DNA of 12,003 nt, from contig PLYW01000265.1 of assembly GCA_003151875.1 (NCBI GenBank), positions 6,135 through 18,137 of the forward strand, in the 5' to 3' direction. Shown here one piece after another: positions 1-9,357 of this stretch. This stretch comes from Acidobacteriaceae bacterium. GTDB lineage: Bacteria; Acidobacteriota; Terriglobia; Terriglobales; Acidobacteriaceae. Within the stretch, counting starts at the first letter, position 1, and every line of letters starts with the position of its first letter. The position numbers and the translations under genes are program-made. Under the pieces are notes generated by a model. It did not search any database. It was not told where the DNA came from and saw only the letters and a program-made list of their open reading frames with translations.

Positions 1-534
1 TTTGCCGGGCTTGGCTTTCTGTTCAGCAAGCAACTTGACCTGATTGCCGCCGATGCCTCGCGCTTCGGGGGATCGCTGCTCCTGCTGTTCGTCGCAGGTG
101 TGATTGCGTACGTCTTCTACCGGTGGAATGAGCGGCGGCGCTTCATCGAGCAAGTCAAGGGCGACCGCATCACTCCCGACGAGTTGAAGCACAAGCTGGA
201 AGCGGGCGAGCCGCTGACCATCATTGACTTGCGGCATCCGCTCGATCGGCTCACCGATCCCAGGACCTTGCCTCATGCCCTGCAGATCTCGCCGGAAGAA
301 CTGGAGGCGCGGCAGGGAGAGATCACTCGCGGTGTGGAGATCGTGCTGTTCTGTACTTGACCCAACGAAGCGACCAGTGCCCGGGTGGCGCTGCAATTAC
401 GCAAGCACGGCATCCGCCCGGTGCGTCCGCTGCTGGGGGGATTCTATGAATGGAAACGTCTGGGTTTCCCGCTTACCGGCGCGCCCGACGACGACGAAGA
501 AACGATTCGCAAAGCAGACCCTTCGTTGGCGTAA
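1..534 (+). CDS. DedA-rhodanese fusion protein, 3' part, with in-frame TGA (possible selenocysteine)
   Basis: Partial gene: its 5' end lies outside the window. Frame 1 reads from base 1 to a TAA at 532-534 with one interruption, TGA at codon 120 (358-360). Codons 23-38 form a hydrophobic segment (GGSLLLLFVAGVIAYV) followed by basic residues, as at the end of the last DedA membrane helix. Codons about 55-165 are a cytoplasmic rhodanese domain: TIIDLRHPLDR, then the active-site loop VLFCT-TGA-PNEATSARVAL, then RPLLGGFYEWKRLGFPL. The frame and the family signature continue unbroken after the TGA, so this is not a frameshift. Related domains generally read C-x-C-P-N-E here, so the TGA stands in place of the second Cys, two residues after the presumed sulfur-carrying Cys118. 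Rhodaneses move sulfane sulfur; the DedA part suggests a membrane setting. It is either a selenoprotein with a C-x-U motif or a recent nonsense mutation (TGC/TGT to TGA). The domain call is firm; decoding is unproven. Confidence 0.72.
361..393 (+). promoter_or_regulatory. Candidate bacterial SECIS hairpin after the in-frame TGA
   Basis: Directly after TGA 358-360 the sequence can fold as CAGTGCC (375-381), loop CGGGT (382-386), GGCGCTG (387-393). That is seven pairs with one U-G, and G in the second loop position followed by GGU. The apical loop begins 21 nt after the TGA. Known bacterial SECIS elements are a stem-loop inside the coding region, a short loop with G in the first two positions, and roughly 16-37 nt from the UGA, so this one fits. 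An alternative fold (370-372/389-391 plus 374-376/386-388 with a bulged A) also has a G-first loop. In GC-rich coding DNA a 7-bp stem can arise by chance, so this supports the idea without proving it. Confidence 0.45.
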
Positions 535-590
535 TAGGCTGCATGACAATTTCAGAAGCGAACCGGCAATTCCAAACGATTATTGGGTGC

Positions 591-623
591 CCCATCCTTT
601 CGCCGTTTTTGCGAAAGGGTGGG
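591..623. repeat. Long perfect intergenic hairpin (13-bp stem)
   Basis: CCCATCCTTTCGC (591-603) pairs with GCGAAAGGGTGGG (611-623) over 13 positions including one G-U, with a 7-nt loop CGTTTTT. It lies in the 135-nt gap between the rhodanese-fusion stop and lepB. No T tract follows on the plus strand, so it is not a classical intrinsic terminator, although it may stabilise the upstream mRNA 3' end. Its form resembles the dispersed palindromes common between genes in Acidobacteriota. Copy number cannot be judged from one window. Confidence 0.6.
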
Positions 624-637
624 AACGCGACCAAGAC

Positions 638-643
638 TATACT
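638..643 (+). promoter_or_regulatory. Possible -10 box upstream of lepB
   Basis: TATACT matches the sigma-70 -10 consensus at 5 of 6 positions and lies 26 nt before the lepB ATG. The hexamer expected 17 nt upstream (AAGGGT, inside the hairpin arm) does not resemble TTGACA. This is weak evidence from one box. It would give a 5' leader of about 20 nt. Confidence 0.25.
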
Positions 644-669
644 GACGGCGAGCCGTCTAAACGATTAAG

Positions 670-1281
670 ATGAACTCTGTGCCTCACGAAGACAACTCTG
701 TCTTGCCTCCCGCCTCCTCATCCGATGCCGCGTCGTCACCCGTCGCCTCGCCTGCGGGGCCGAAGCGGATGAAGCCGGCAATTTCGGGCTGGCTGCGCGA
801 CCTGCTGGTCTCGCTCGCGGTCTCGGCCTTCTTCATCATCTTCCTCTACCAGCCGGTCAAAGTGGAAGGCACCAGCATGATGCCCACGCTTGCCGATCAG
901 GAACGCGTCTTCATCAACAAGTTTGTTTACAAGCTGGAGCCTATCGAACCTGGCGATGTAGTCGTCTTTCGCTATCCTCGCGATACCGCCAAGAGCTACA
1001 TCAAGCGCGTGGTGGCCGTCGCCGGGGACCGCGTGCAGATCGAAGACGGCGTCGTGTTCGTGAACGGGCATCGCATGCGCGAGCCGTACGTCCCTGACGC
1101 CTATGAAGACGTGCGCTCGTATCCGGCGACGGTGGTGCCGGCACATTGCTACTTCGTGCTGGGCGACCATCGCAATCTCTCCAACGACAGCCGCGACTTC
1201 GGTCCGGTGGACGAAAGCTTCATCTACGGCAAAGCCGTCTTTGGATACTGGCCGGTGGCCAAGCTGGGCAAACTGCGGTAA
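670..1281 (+). CDS. lepB: Signal peptidase I
   Basis: Type I signal peptidase (203 aa, family S26) cleaves signal peptides from exported proteins at the outer face of the cytoplasmic membrane. Residues 1-38 are a Pro/Ser/Ala-rich cytoplasmic tail. A single membrane anchor spans about 43-61 (LLVSLAVSAFFIIFLY). The catalytic Ser69 sits in EGTSMMPTL, and the general base Lys112 in YIKRVVAVAGD. The conserved late box GDHRNLSNDSRDFGPV is at 165-180. The length and single anchor are normal for the short, one-helix bacterial form. No clear Shine-Dalgarno precedes ATG 670. That start is chosen because it is the first ATG in the open frame and gives a typical cytoplasmic tail; Met34 is an alternative that would still keep the anchor. 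It lies 98 nt upstream of carA on the same strand, and co-transcription is possible but not shown. Confidence 0.95.
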   Translation: MNSVPHEDNSVLPPASSSDAASSPVASPAGPKRMKPAISGWLRDLLVSLAVSAFFIIFLYQPVKVEGTSMMPTLADQERVFINKFVYKLEPIEPGDVVVFRYPRDTAKSYIKRVVAVAGDRVQIEDGVVFVNGHRMREPYVPDAYEDVRSYPATVVPAHCYFVLGDHRNLSNDSRDFGPVDESFIYGKAVFGYWPVAKLGKLR

Positions 1282-1370
1282 TGCCTCACAGCCGGTGCAC
1301 AATAAATTCTCCCGCGCGCCCTCTTATGCTGCCGCGCATTCCCTGATAAAATCAATAAAATCCAAACCCC

Positions 1371-1374
1371 GGAG
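1371..1374 (+). promoter_or_regulatory. Shine-Dalgarno of carA
   Basis: GGAG is followed by five bases and ATG at 1380. This fixes the start: the ATG at 1375 is in another frame and lies too close to the motif. An AT-rich stretch TAAAAT at 1347-1352 in the same gap is a possible -10 box, but no -35 accompanies it. Confidence 0.7.
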
Positions 1375-1379
1375 ATGCA

Positions 1380-2510
1380 ATGCAGGCAATCCTTGCGCTG
1401 GAAGATGGACGGATCTTCCACGGCAAAGGCTACGGCGCAAAAGGCGAATGCTACGGGGAAGTTGTTTTTAACACCTCCATCACCGGCTACCAGGAAATCT
1501 TCACCGATCCCTCCTACGCCGGGCAGATCGTAGTTCTCACCAACCCCGAAATCGGCAACTACGGCACCAACTCCGACGATAACGAAGCCACGCGCCCGTA
1601 CATCGAGGGACTGATCGTGCGCGAGTTCTCGCGCGTCAGCTCCAACTGGCGGTCGCAGGAGGTTGCGGAGGACTATCTCGAACGCTACAAGATTCCTGTG
1701 CTGGGCGAGATCGACACGCGTGCACTGGTTCGCCATCTGCGTACTAACGGCGTGATGCGCGGCGTTATCTCTACCCTGGAAACCGATACCGACAGGCTCG
1801 TCGCCAAGGCGCGCTCGATTCCGAAGATGGATGGCACGGACCTGGCGAAAGAGGTCACCACTCGCCACGTCTATCAGTGGGACGAAGGTGTGCGCTCGCA
1901 CGAGCCGACGGAAGTGGTGGGCGTGAAGAACGGGCCGCCGAGGCATCACGTCGTCGCCTACGACTATGGGATCAAGCACAACATCATGCGACGCCTGGTA
2001 GGCGAGTGCTGCCGCGTGACCGTGGTCCCCGCCACCACCAGCGCCGAGGACGTGCTGGCGCTCAAGCCCGACGGCGTCTTCCTGTCGAACGGCCCGGGCG
2101 ATCCCGAGCCCGTGACTTACGCGCAGGAGAGTATTCGCAGGATGATGGGGCGCGTGCCCATCTTCGGCATCTGCCTCGGCCACCAGTTGATCGGCATCGC
2201 GCTGGGCGGGAAAACTTACAAACTGCGGTTTGGCCACCATGGCGGCAATCATCCGGTCAAGCAGATGAAGACCGGCAAGATTGAGATCACCGCGCACAAT
2301 CACAACTTCGCCGTTGATCCCGATTCGCTGAAACAAAGCGAAGTGGACCTGACCCACATCGATCTGAACGACAACACACTGGAAGGCCTGCGCCATCGCT
2401 CGCTACCGCTGTTCAGTGTGCAGTACCACCCCGAGGCCGCGCCCGGCCCGCACGACTCGCACTACCTGTTCAAGGATTTTGTGAAGATGATGGAGGAGTG
2501 GAAGGGCTGA
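1380..2510 (+). CDS. carA: Carbamoyl-phosphate synthase small (glutaminase) subunit
   Basis: CarA (376 aa, normal length) hydrolyses glutamine and channels the ammonia to CarB for carbamoyl phosphate, the precursor of pyrimidines and arginine. Residues 1-150 form the CPSase small-chain N-terminal domain (ALEDGRIFHGKGYGA, FNTSITGYQEIFTDPSYAGQ, GEIDTRALVRHLR). Residues about 188-376 are a class I glutamine amidotransferase: YDYGIKHNIMRRL, oxyanion segment LSNGPGDPEPV, nucleophile Cys265 in GICLGHQL, and His350 with Glu352 in VQYHPEAAPGPHDS. All three catalytic residues are present. The segment after the nucleophile reads FGHHGGNHPV and TAHNHNFAVD, slightly different from the common FGHRGANHPV and TSQNHGFAVD, but within family variation. 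Its stop codon overlaps the ATG of the next gene (TGATG). In most bacteria carB follows; here another gene intervenes. Confidence 0.97.
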   Translation: MQAILALEDGRIFHGKGYGAKGECYGEVVFNTSITGYQEIFTDPSYAGQIVVLTNPEIGNYGTNSDDNEATRPYIEGLIVREFSRVSSNWRSQEVAEDYLERYKIPVLGEIDTRALVRHLRTNGVMRGVISTLETDTDRLVAKARSIPKMDGTDLAKEVTTRHVYQWDEGVRSHEPTEVVGVKNGPPRHHVVAYDYGIKHNIMRRLVGECCRVTVVPATTSAEDVLALKPDGVFLSNGPGDPEPVTYAQESIRRMMGRVPIFGICLGHQLIGIALGGKTYKLRFGHHGGNHPVKQMKTGKIEITAHNHNFAVDPDSLKQSEVDLTHIDLNDNTLEGLRHRSLPLFSVQYHPEAAPGPHDSHYLFKDFVKMMEEWKG

Positions 2511-3874
2511 TGGGCTCGTATACCGATTTTAAGATTTCGGGATGTGCTCTGATGACAACAAAGAGCTATGTCGAGCCGATCTTCATGACAGTGTTTCGGG
2601 AGACGGACAAGAAAATATCAGCCGAACAACTGGACGGCAGCGGCGGCATAGGACAGCACACGCAGATCAAGTATGCTGTTACAGCATCAGTGACGAAAGA
2701 ACGTCTCGACGTAATGGGGTTTTCTCTGCGGAATGCAAGATCTGATTTTGATACGGAGAAAGATCTGGCTGTAAGGACCAGAGAGGAGGAGATCAGAGAA
2801 ACGGAGGAATTGGGTTTTTCCACGCCGTCTCTGAATCAAGCACTCCAGCACGATAGCGACACATCGATTTGTGACGGGGATCGTGATACGTCGTCATTCT
2901 ATGCTGCCGAACGGAGAGGTTTGGAGATTTTGCGAATAGCGACCTTCGACGATTTCGTCGAGGCATTTAAATACTTGAGGACTCATTCACTTCTTTCTTA
3001 TCTCCCTAAGTACGGACAGTATCCTTCACAAACACCAGAGCTCGTTACATACATGTTGAGGAAAGATCACGACGAGGGACATTTGTTTGGATTCCCTTGT
3101 AGTGATCCTCGTTTCTTGATGCGGGCCTTCTTGGAATCTGTGGAGGAATGCGAAGAAGTATCTCAGGACATTTCATCCGTGGTCGCGGCAGGGTATTACG
3201 ACGAAAGCGACACGGTGTGTCGAGATGCGCTTGACAGCCTGATTACTCAATACCCGATAAATGAAAGAATCATTCTCCTGACCGAGGGATCAACTGATTC
3301 CCGCCTGCTCGAACGCACGCTAGACCTCTTGTTTCCGCACTTAGTAGGGTATTACACGTTCATGGATTTCGATTCATCCAATGCGGCAGGAAGTGCAGCT
3401 GCTGTGGTCGCCACAATAAAAGCATTCTGCGGTGTTGGAATTAGTAATCGCGTGATAGGTCTATTCGACAACGATACCGCCTCTGAAGATGCAATCCGTG
3501 GCCTCAAGAGAACGAGCCTGCCGAACAATATTCGTTTCATGCGTTACCCAACGCTCGAGCTTGCAAAATGCTATCCCACCATGGGCCCCGGCGGAGTTTT
3601 GGCTGAAATGGACGTAAATGGTCTTGCTTGCAGTCTAGAGTTGTACTTCGGCTCCGATGTCTTAAAGACGGGTTCAACTATGACTCCAATCCAGTGGACT
3701 GGTTATTCGAGGACGCTGCAACGGTATCAGGGAGAGATACTCGATAAAAGTCGACTGATAGATAGCTACGAGCAGAAACTGGAGCAATGTGAGGCGGATC
3801 ACTCGCGAGTTGACACCCTAGATTTCTCAGGCATGCGGACGCTATTCAACAGTGTTTTTGCTGTCTTTCAGTGA
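2510..3874 (+). CDS. HEPN/Toprim-associated protein inserted between carA and carB
   Basis: A 454-aa protein with no role in carbamoyl phosphate synthesis. ATG 2510 is preferred over GTG 2498 because it yields the N-terminus MGSYTDFKI, which resembles the MGS(Y/x) opening of HEPN/Toprim N-terminal domains, and because it forms a TGATG overlap with carA. Residues 1-90 match that N-terminal module in pattern (TKSYVEPIFMTVF, ERLDVMGFSLRNA). Residues about 135-235 are helical, with LFGFPCSDPRFLMRAFLE and a possible HEPN-like R-x6-H (Arg184...His191). Residues about 252-345 look like a Toprim domain: acidic Glu259 in IILLTEGSTDSRLL, then Asp286/Asp288 in FMDFDSS and Asp320/Asp322 in GLFDNDTA. Toprim domains bind metal and act in OLD-type nucleases, primases and topoisomerases; HEPN domains are often RNases in defence systems. 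Sampled lines are 40-48% GC against about 62% in carB, which points to transfer. Nuclease activity and a defence role are inferences. Confidence 0.75.
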   Translation: MGSYTDFKISGCALMTTKSYVEPIFMTVFRETDKKISAEQLDGSGGIGQHTQIKYAVTASVTKERLDVMGFSLRNARSDFDTEKDLAVRTREEEIRETEELGFSTPSLNQALQHDSDTSICDGDRDTSSFYAAERRGLEILRIATFDDFVEAFKYLRTHSLLSYLPKYGQYPSQTPELVTYMLRKDHDEGHLFGFPCSDPRFLMRAFLESVEECEEVSQDISSVVAAGYYDESDTVCRDALDSLITQYPINERIILLTEGSTDSRLLERTLDLLFPHLVGYYTFMDFDSSNAAGSAAAVVATIKAFCGVGISNRVIGLFDNDTASEDAIRGLKRTSLPNNIRFMRYPTLELAKCYPTMGPGGVLAEMDVNGLACSLELYFGSDVLKTGSTMTPIQWTGYSRTLQRYQGEILDKSRLIDSYEQKLEQCEADHSRVDTLDFSGMRTLFNSVFAVFQ

Positions 3875-3909
3875 GCTGATATTTCCGTTTCAATCGAGTA
3901 CTTAGTCGG

Positions 3910-3923
3910 GAATTGATTAATTC
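3910..3923. other. AT-rich junction with small palindrome just before carB
   Basis: The 49-nt gap between the HEPN/Toprim gene and carB is AT-rich like the inserted gene, not like carB. GAATT-GATT-AATTC at 3910-3923 is a 5-bp inverted repeat ending directly at the carB ATG. The only purine-rich motif, GGGA at 3908-3911, lies 12 nt before the ATG, which is far for ribosome binding. This is probably the right-hand edge of the inserted DNA. Confidence 0.4.
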
Positions 3924-7205
<3,282 letters not shown>

Positions 7206-7223
7206 CTTCGCATGGCCGTTAGA

Positions 7224-7937
7224 CTACTTCGCCTTCACCTTGAGCCAAAGGAAGTTCCCCCCGCCTTTGGCATGGCTGAAGTCCGTGTCCAGCACTTGCA
7301 AGGTCACATTCGCTTCGACTCCGGCAACAATTTCCCCAGCCGCCCGCTTGCCCGGAGCTGAATTAGGATCTCGAAGCGCTATGGCGTTCGTAGTGGTGAC
7401 CGAGATTGGCGGGGTGGGATTGGGCGGAAGCCCCCGTATGTTCTTGGGACCGTCAACCCATGTGGTCTTGTCCTCGGAAACCCGGCCGACATACAGCCAG
7501 CCTTCATTCGGGGCCACAAATCCCGCAGCCACCAGTTTCTGTTGTTGGCGGACCACATCATTTTGAATCTGTTGTTGTGCTGCATCTACGTTTACTTTGG
7601 CCGAGTCGAGAGTTTGCGCGATCTGCTGCACGTCTTTTTGGGCCGTGGGTGAGAGGCCGGTTTTCGACTGTAACGCTCCCACCTGGCTCGTGAGTTGCGT
7701 GATCGTATCCTGCAACTGATGCACCGTGTCGCTGGCCTGCGAGGCCTGTGTGAAGTTGCCCTTCACGCCGAAAACATTCCACTCGGTCACTCCCAGCGAC
7801 GTCATGATTTTCGCTACTCGCGCGGGGCTCGAAACCGCCAACACGATCACCACGATCAGAACCACTTCGCGCACCAGGACCGCGACGTTCTTGCTCGCCT
7901 CGATGCCATCTTTTGCTGCATTGGAGAAGTTCGACAT
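7224..7937 (-). CDS. Unrecognised membrane-anchored coiled-coil protein
   Basis: A 237-aa protein of unknown function. The ATG at 7937 is chosen because GGAG sits five bases upstream; a longer frame opens at 8003 but would add a Cys-rich segment with no ribosome site. Residues about 20-37 (VLVREVVLIVVIVLAVSS) form one membrane helix near the N-terminus. Residues about 62-136 are rich in Gln, Val, Leu and Ala with heptad-like spacing (QLQDTITQLTSQVGALQ, VVRQQQKLVAAG) and probably form a coiled coil. The C-terminal 100 residues (GWLYVGRVSEDKTTWV..., ending with FLWLKVKAK) look like a small beta-rich domain, perhaps SH3-like. The layout suggests an anchor, a stalk and a globular end, probably outside the cytoplasm. 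It converges on carB with only 18 nt between stops, and no terminator is visible there. Confidence 0.7.
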   Translation of the reverse strand: MSNFSNAAKDGIEASKNVAVLVREVVLIVVIVLAVSSPARVAKIMTSLGVTEWNVFGVKGNFTQASQASDTVHQLQDTITQLTSQVGALQSKTGLSPTAQKDVQQIAQTLDSAKVNVDAAQQQIQNDVVRQQQKLVAAGFVAPNEGWLYVGRVSEDKTTWVDGPKNIRGLPPNPTPPISVTTTNAIALRDPNSAPGKRAAGEIVAGVEANVTLQVLDTDFSHAKGGGNFLWLKVKAK

Positions 7938-7961
7938 AGCACTCCGCTTTGGACTTGCCAG

Positions 7962-7989
7962 ATTGTCACAGAACTCCGGGCAAAAGCAA
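7962..7989 (-). promoter_or_regulatory. Possible promoter of the coiled-coil membrane protein
   Basis: On the minus strand TTGCTT (7989-7984) is followed after 16 nt by GACAAT (7967-7962). That matches 3 of 6 in the -35 and 4 of 6 in the -10 consensus. It would start transcription about 20 nt before ATG 7937. The spacing is good but the match is modest. Confidence 0.3.
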
Positions 7990-8028
7990 AGAAGTATGCG
8001 CAACGGGCGGCGCCCGGACCAGGCGCGA

Positions 8029-8034
8029 TAGAAT
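8029..8034 (+). promoter_or_regulatory. Possible -10 box for the aldolase gene
   Basis: TAGAAT within GATAGAAT matches the -10 consensus at 5 of 6 positions. No -35 match is found 17 nt upstream, where a short GC hairpin (CGGGC-GGC-GCCCG, 8004-8016) lies. If used, transcription would begin near 8041, so the whole leader would be the heptamer array. Confidence 0.3.
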
Positions 8035-8039
8035 AGGAA

Positions 8040-8074
8040 CTGACAACCGACAACTGACTACTGGCAACTGATTA
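8040..8074 (-). repeat. Heptamer tandem array A (five units)
   Basis: Five in-phase 7-nt units read CTGACAA, CCGACAA, CTGACTA, CTGGCAA, CTGATTA. On the minus strand these are degenerate YCAGTWG units. The last unit ends on the A of the aldolase start codon, so the array occupies the place of the ribosome binding site. It resembles the short tandemly repeated repetitive sequences known in cyanobacteria. Confidence 0.75.
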
Positions 8075-9156
8075 TGCTTCTACACGGAATCTTTCCTCCC
8101 ATTACCACGCCGTTTTATCCTGACGGCAAAATTTATTTCCGCAAGTTGGAACAGAATGTCGAACACTACTCGCGCACGCCGGCGGTTGGCATCGTGGTGC
8201 TCGGCTCAACCGGTGAGGCCATCCTGCTCAGCGACGAAGAGCGCCGCGAAGTGTTGAAGTGCGCCCGCGAATCGGCGGCCAACGAAAAAATATTGATCGC
8301 CGGCACCGGAATCGAGTCGGCCATCGAAACTCTGCGCCTGACCGAGTACGCCGCCGAGCTGGGCTACGACATCGCGATGGTGCGCACGCCGCACTACTAC
8401 AAGGGCCAGATGGCGAATCCGCAGAACATGCTGGCTTTTTATCGCTTTGTGGCCGACCGCTCGCCGCTTCCGGTTGTCATCTATAACTTCCCTCAGGCCA
8501 CGGGATACGACATCCCTGCTGAAGTAGTGGTTGAACTTGCCGAGCATCCCAATCTGATCGGCATCAAGGAGTCGTCAGGTTCGATCGAGAAGGTGCAGAA
8601 GATGGCCGAAGGCACTCGCCACATCAAGCGCAGCGCGACCGTGACGGAGACTTTCGCCGCGGTGACCGGGCGAATGCTGAAGGCAGCCAACGCTGCTTTG
8701 GCCAGCGCCGAGGGGGGAGCCTTGGTGACGGTGGGCGCGCTGACCGGAACCGCTGCGCAGAAACCGTCGTCAGCCGCGGTCACGGTCGTGGGCGGGCTGA
8801 AAACGCGGCAGAAGGAAGTTGGCTTCCAGGTTCTGGTGGGCGCTGCCCAGAAGTTGCATCCTTCGCTCGATGCCGGCGCCGTGGGCGCGATCCTGGCATT
8901 TGCCGATTGCGCTCCGACTGCGTGCTACGAAATTTACGCAGCGTGGAAAGAGGGCGACGCGGCCCTGGCTCGCGAGAAGCAGGAGCGCATTGCCAAAGCC
9001 GCCGAGCGCATCGTGGGCGGCTTAAGCATTCCCGGCGTGAAGTATGCCATGGATTACAACGGCTGCTTCGGCGGCGTCCCGCGCCTGCCGCTGCTGCCGC
9101 TAACGGCAGACAAGAAGGCTGAAGTGGAGCAGTTGCTGGAGAACATCAGGAACTGA
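8074..9156 (+). CDS. DHDPS/NAL-superfamily aldolase, 4-hydroxy-2-oxoglutarate aldolase-like, with insertion
   Basis: A cytosolic class I (Schiff-base) TIM-barrel lyase of 360 aa; the family is usually about 290-310. The substrate loop GSTGE is at 44-48, the catalytic Tyr137 in VVIYNFP, and the Schiff-base Lys165 in IGIKESSG. Three stretches resemble animal-type 4-hydroxy-2-oxoglutarate aldolase more than DapA: LIAGTGIES, AMVRTPHYYKGQM, and the C-terminal PGVKYAMDYNGCFGGVPRLPL. Its substrate is thus probably a 2-oxo acid that is split to pyruvate or condensed with it, but motifs cannot settle which one. Residues about 183-249 are an Ala/Thr/Val/Gly-rich block absent from ordinary members. It lies between helix 6 and strand 7 (strand 7 resumes at FQVLVGAAQ), so on the face opposite the active site. 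No Shine-Dalgarno precedes ATG 8074; a heptamer array does. No other gene of lysine or proline metabolism is adjacent. Confidence 0.88.
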   Translation: MLLHGIFPPITTPFYPDGKIYFRKLEQNVEHYSRTPAVGIVVLGSTGEAILLSDEERREVLKCARESAANEKILIAGTGIESAIETLRLTEYAAELGYDIAMVRTPHYYKGQMANPQNMLAFYRFVADRSPLPVVIYNFPQATGYDIPAEVVVELAEHPNLIGIKESSGSIEKVQKMAEGTRHIKRSATVTETFAAVTGRMLKAANAALASAEGGALVTVGALTGTAAQKPSSAAVTVVGGLKTRQKEVGFQVLVGAAQKLHPSLDAGAVGAILAFADCAPTACYEIYAAWKEGDAALAREKQERIAKAAERIVGGLSIPGVKYAMDYNGCFGGVPRLPLLPLTADKKAEVEQLLENIRN

Positions 9157-9160
9157 ACTG

Positions 9161-9195
9161 TCAGTAGCCAGTAGTCAGTAGTCAGTTGCCAGTTG
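9161..9195 (+). repeat. Heptamer tandem array B (five perfect YCAGTWG units)
   Basis: The units are TCAGTAG, CCAGTAG, TCAGTAG, TCAGTTG and CCAGTTG, 35 nt in phase, beginning four bases after the aldolase stop. The orientation is opposite to the array before the same gene, so the two flank it as an inverted pair. Confidence 0.85.
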
Positions 9196-9310
9196 GCGCA
9201 CGATGAGCTTTCGGCGCGACGATTCAGCACCTTTCCGCTTTTGGGAATGGCCGGCAAAATATCTCTCAAAAGTGCTATGCGGTTTGGCCCCAATGTGCTA
9301 GCTTAATGTT

Positions 9311-9357
9311 GGCACCGAAAAAAGGTATGCATACCTTCTTTCGGTGCCTTTTGTTTT
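9311..9357 (+). terminator. Strong intrinsic terminator
   Basis: GGCACCGAAA (9311-9320) pairs perfectly with TTTCGGTGCC (9339-9348). The stem continues inward, after one mismatch, into the 12-bp palindrome GGTATGCATACC (9324-9335), and TTTTGTTTT (9349-9357) follows. It probably ends the aldolase transcript, 155 nt after the stop codon, or a short RNA starting within that gap. The T tract is only on the plus-strand side, so it is directional. Confidence 0.88.

Noticed and set aside
340..380. Frameshift in the rhodanese gene
   Set aside because: The same frame continues to encode family residues on both sides of the TGA, so there is no shift; only a stop/Sec codon is present.
1224..2396. A 390-codon open frame on the minus strand over carA
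   Set aside because: carA is intact on the plus strand; the antisense translation is compositionally biased and has no domain signature.
2498..2509. GTG start four codons upstream of the HEPN/Toprim gene
   Set aside because: It would add MEGL before the characteristic MGSY opening; ATG 2510 fits both the family pattern and the TGATG overlap.
7938..8003. Longer N-terminus for the coiled-coil membrane protein
   Set aside because: ATG 7937 has a GGAG at ideal spacing, and the added residues run through the probable promoter.
8074..9156. Calling the aldolase dapA
   Set aside because: Catalytic residues are shared by the superfamily, but the C-terminal and mid-barrel stretches look more like 4-hydroxy-2-oxoglutarate aldolase, and no lysine-pathway gene is nearby.
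9161..9195. CRISPR array
   Set aside because: Units of 7 nt are directly tandem, with no spacers; there are no cas genes.
9324..9335. GGTATGCATACC as a stand-alone operator
   Set aside because: The 12-bp palindrome is the inner stem of the intrinsic terminator, which explains its symmetry.
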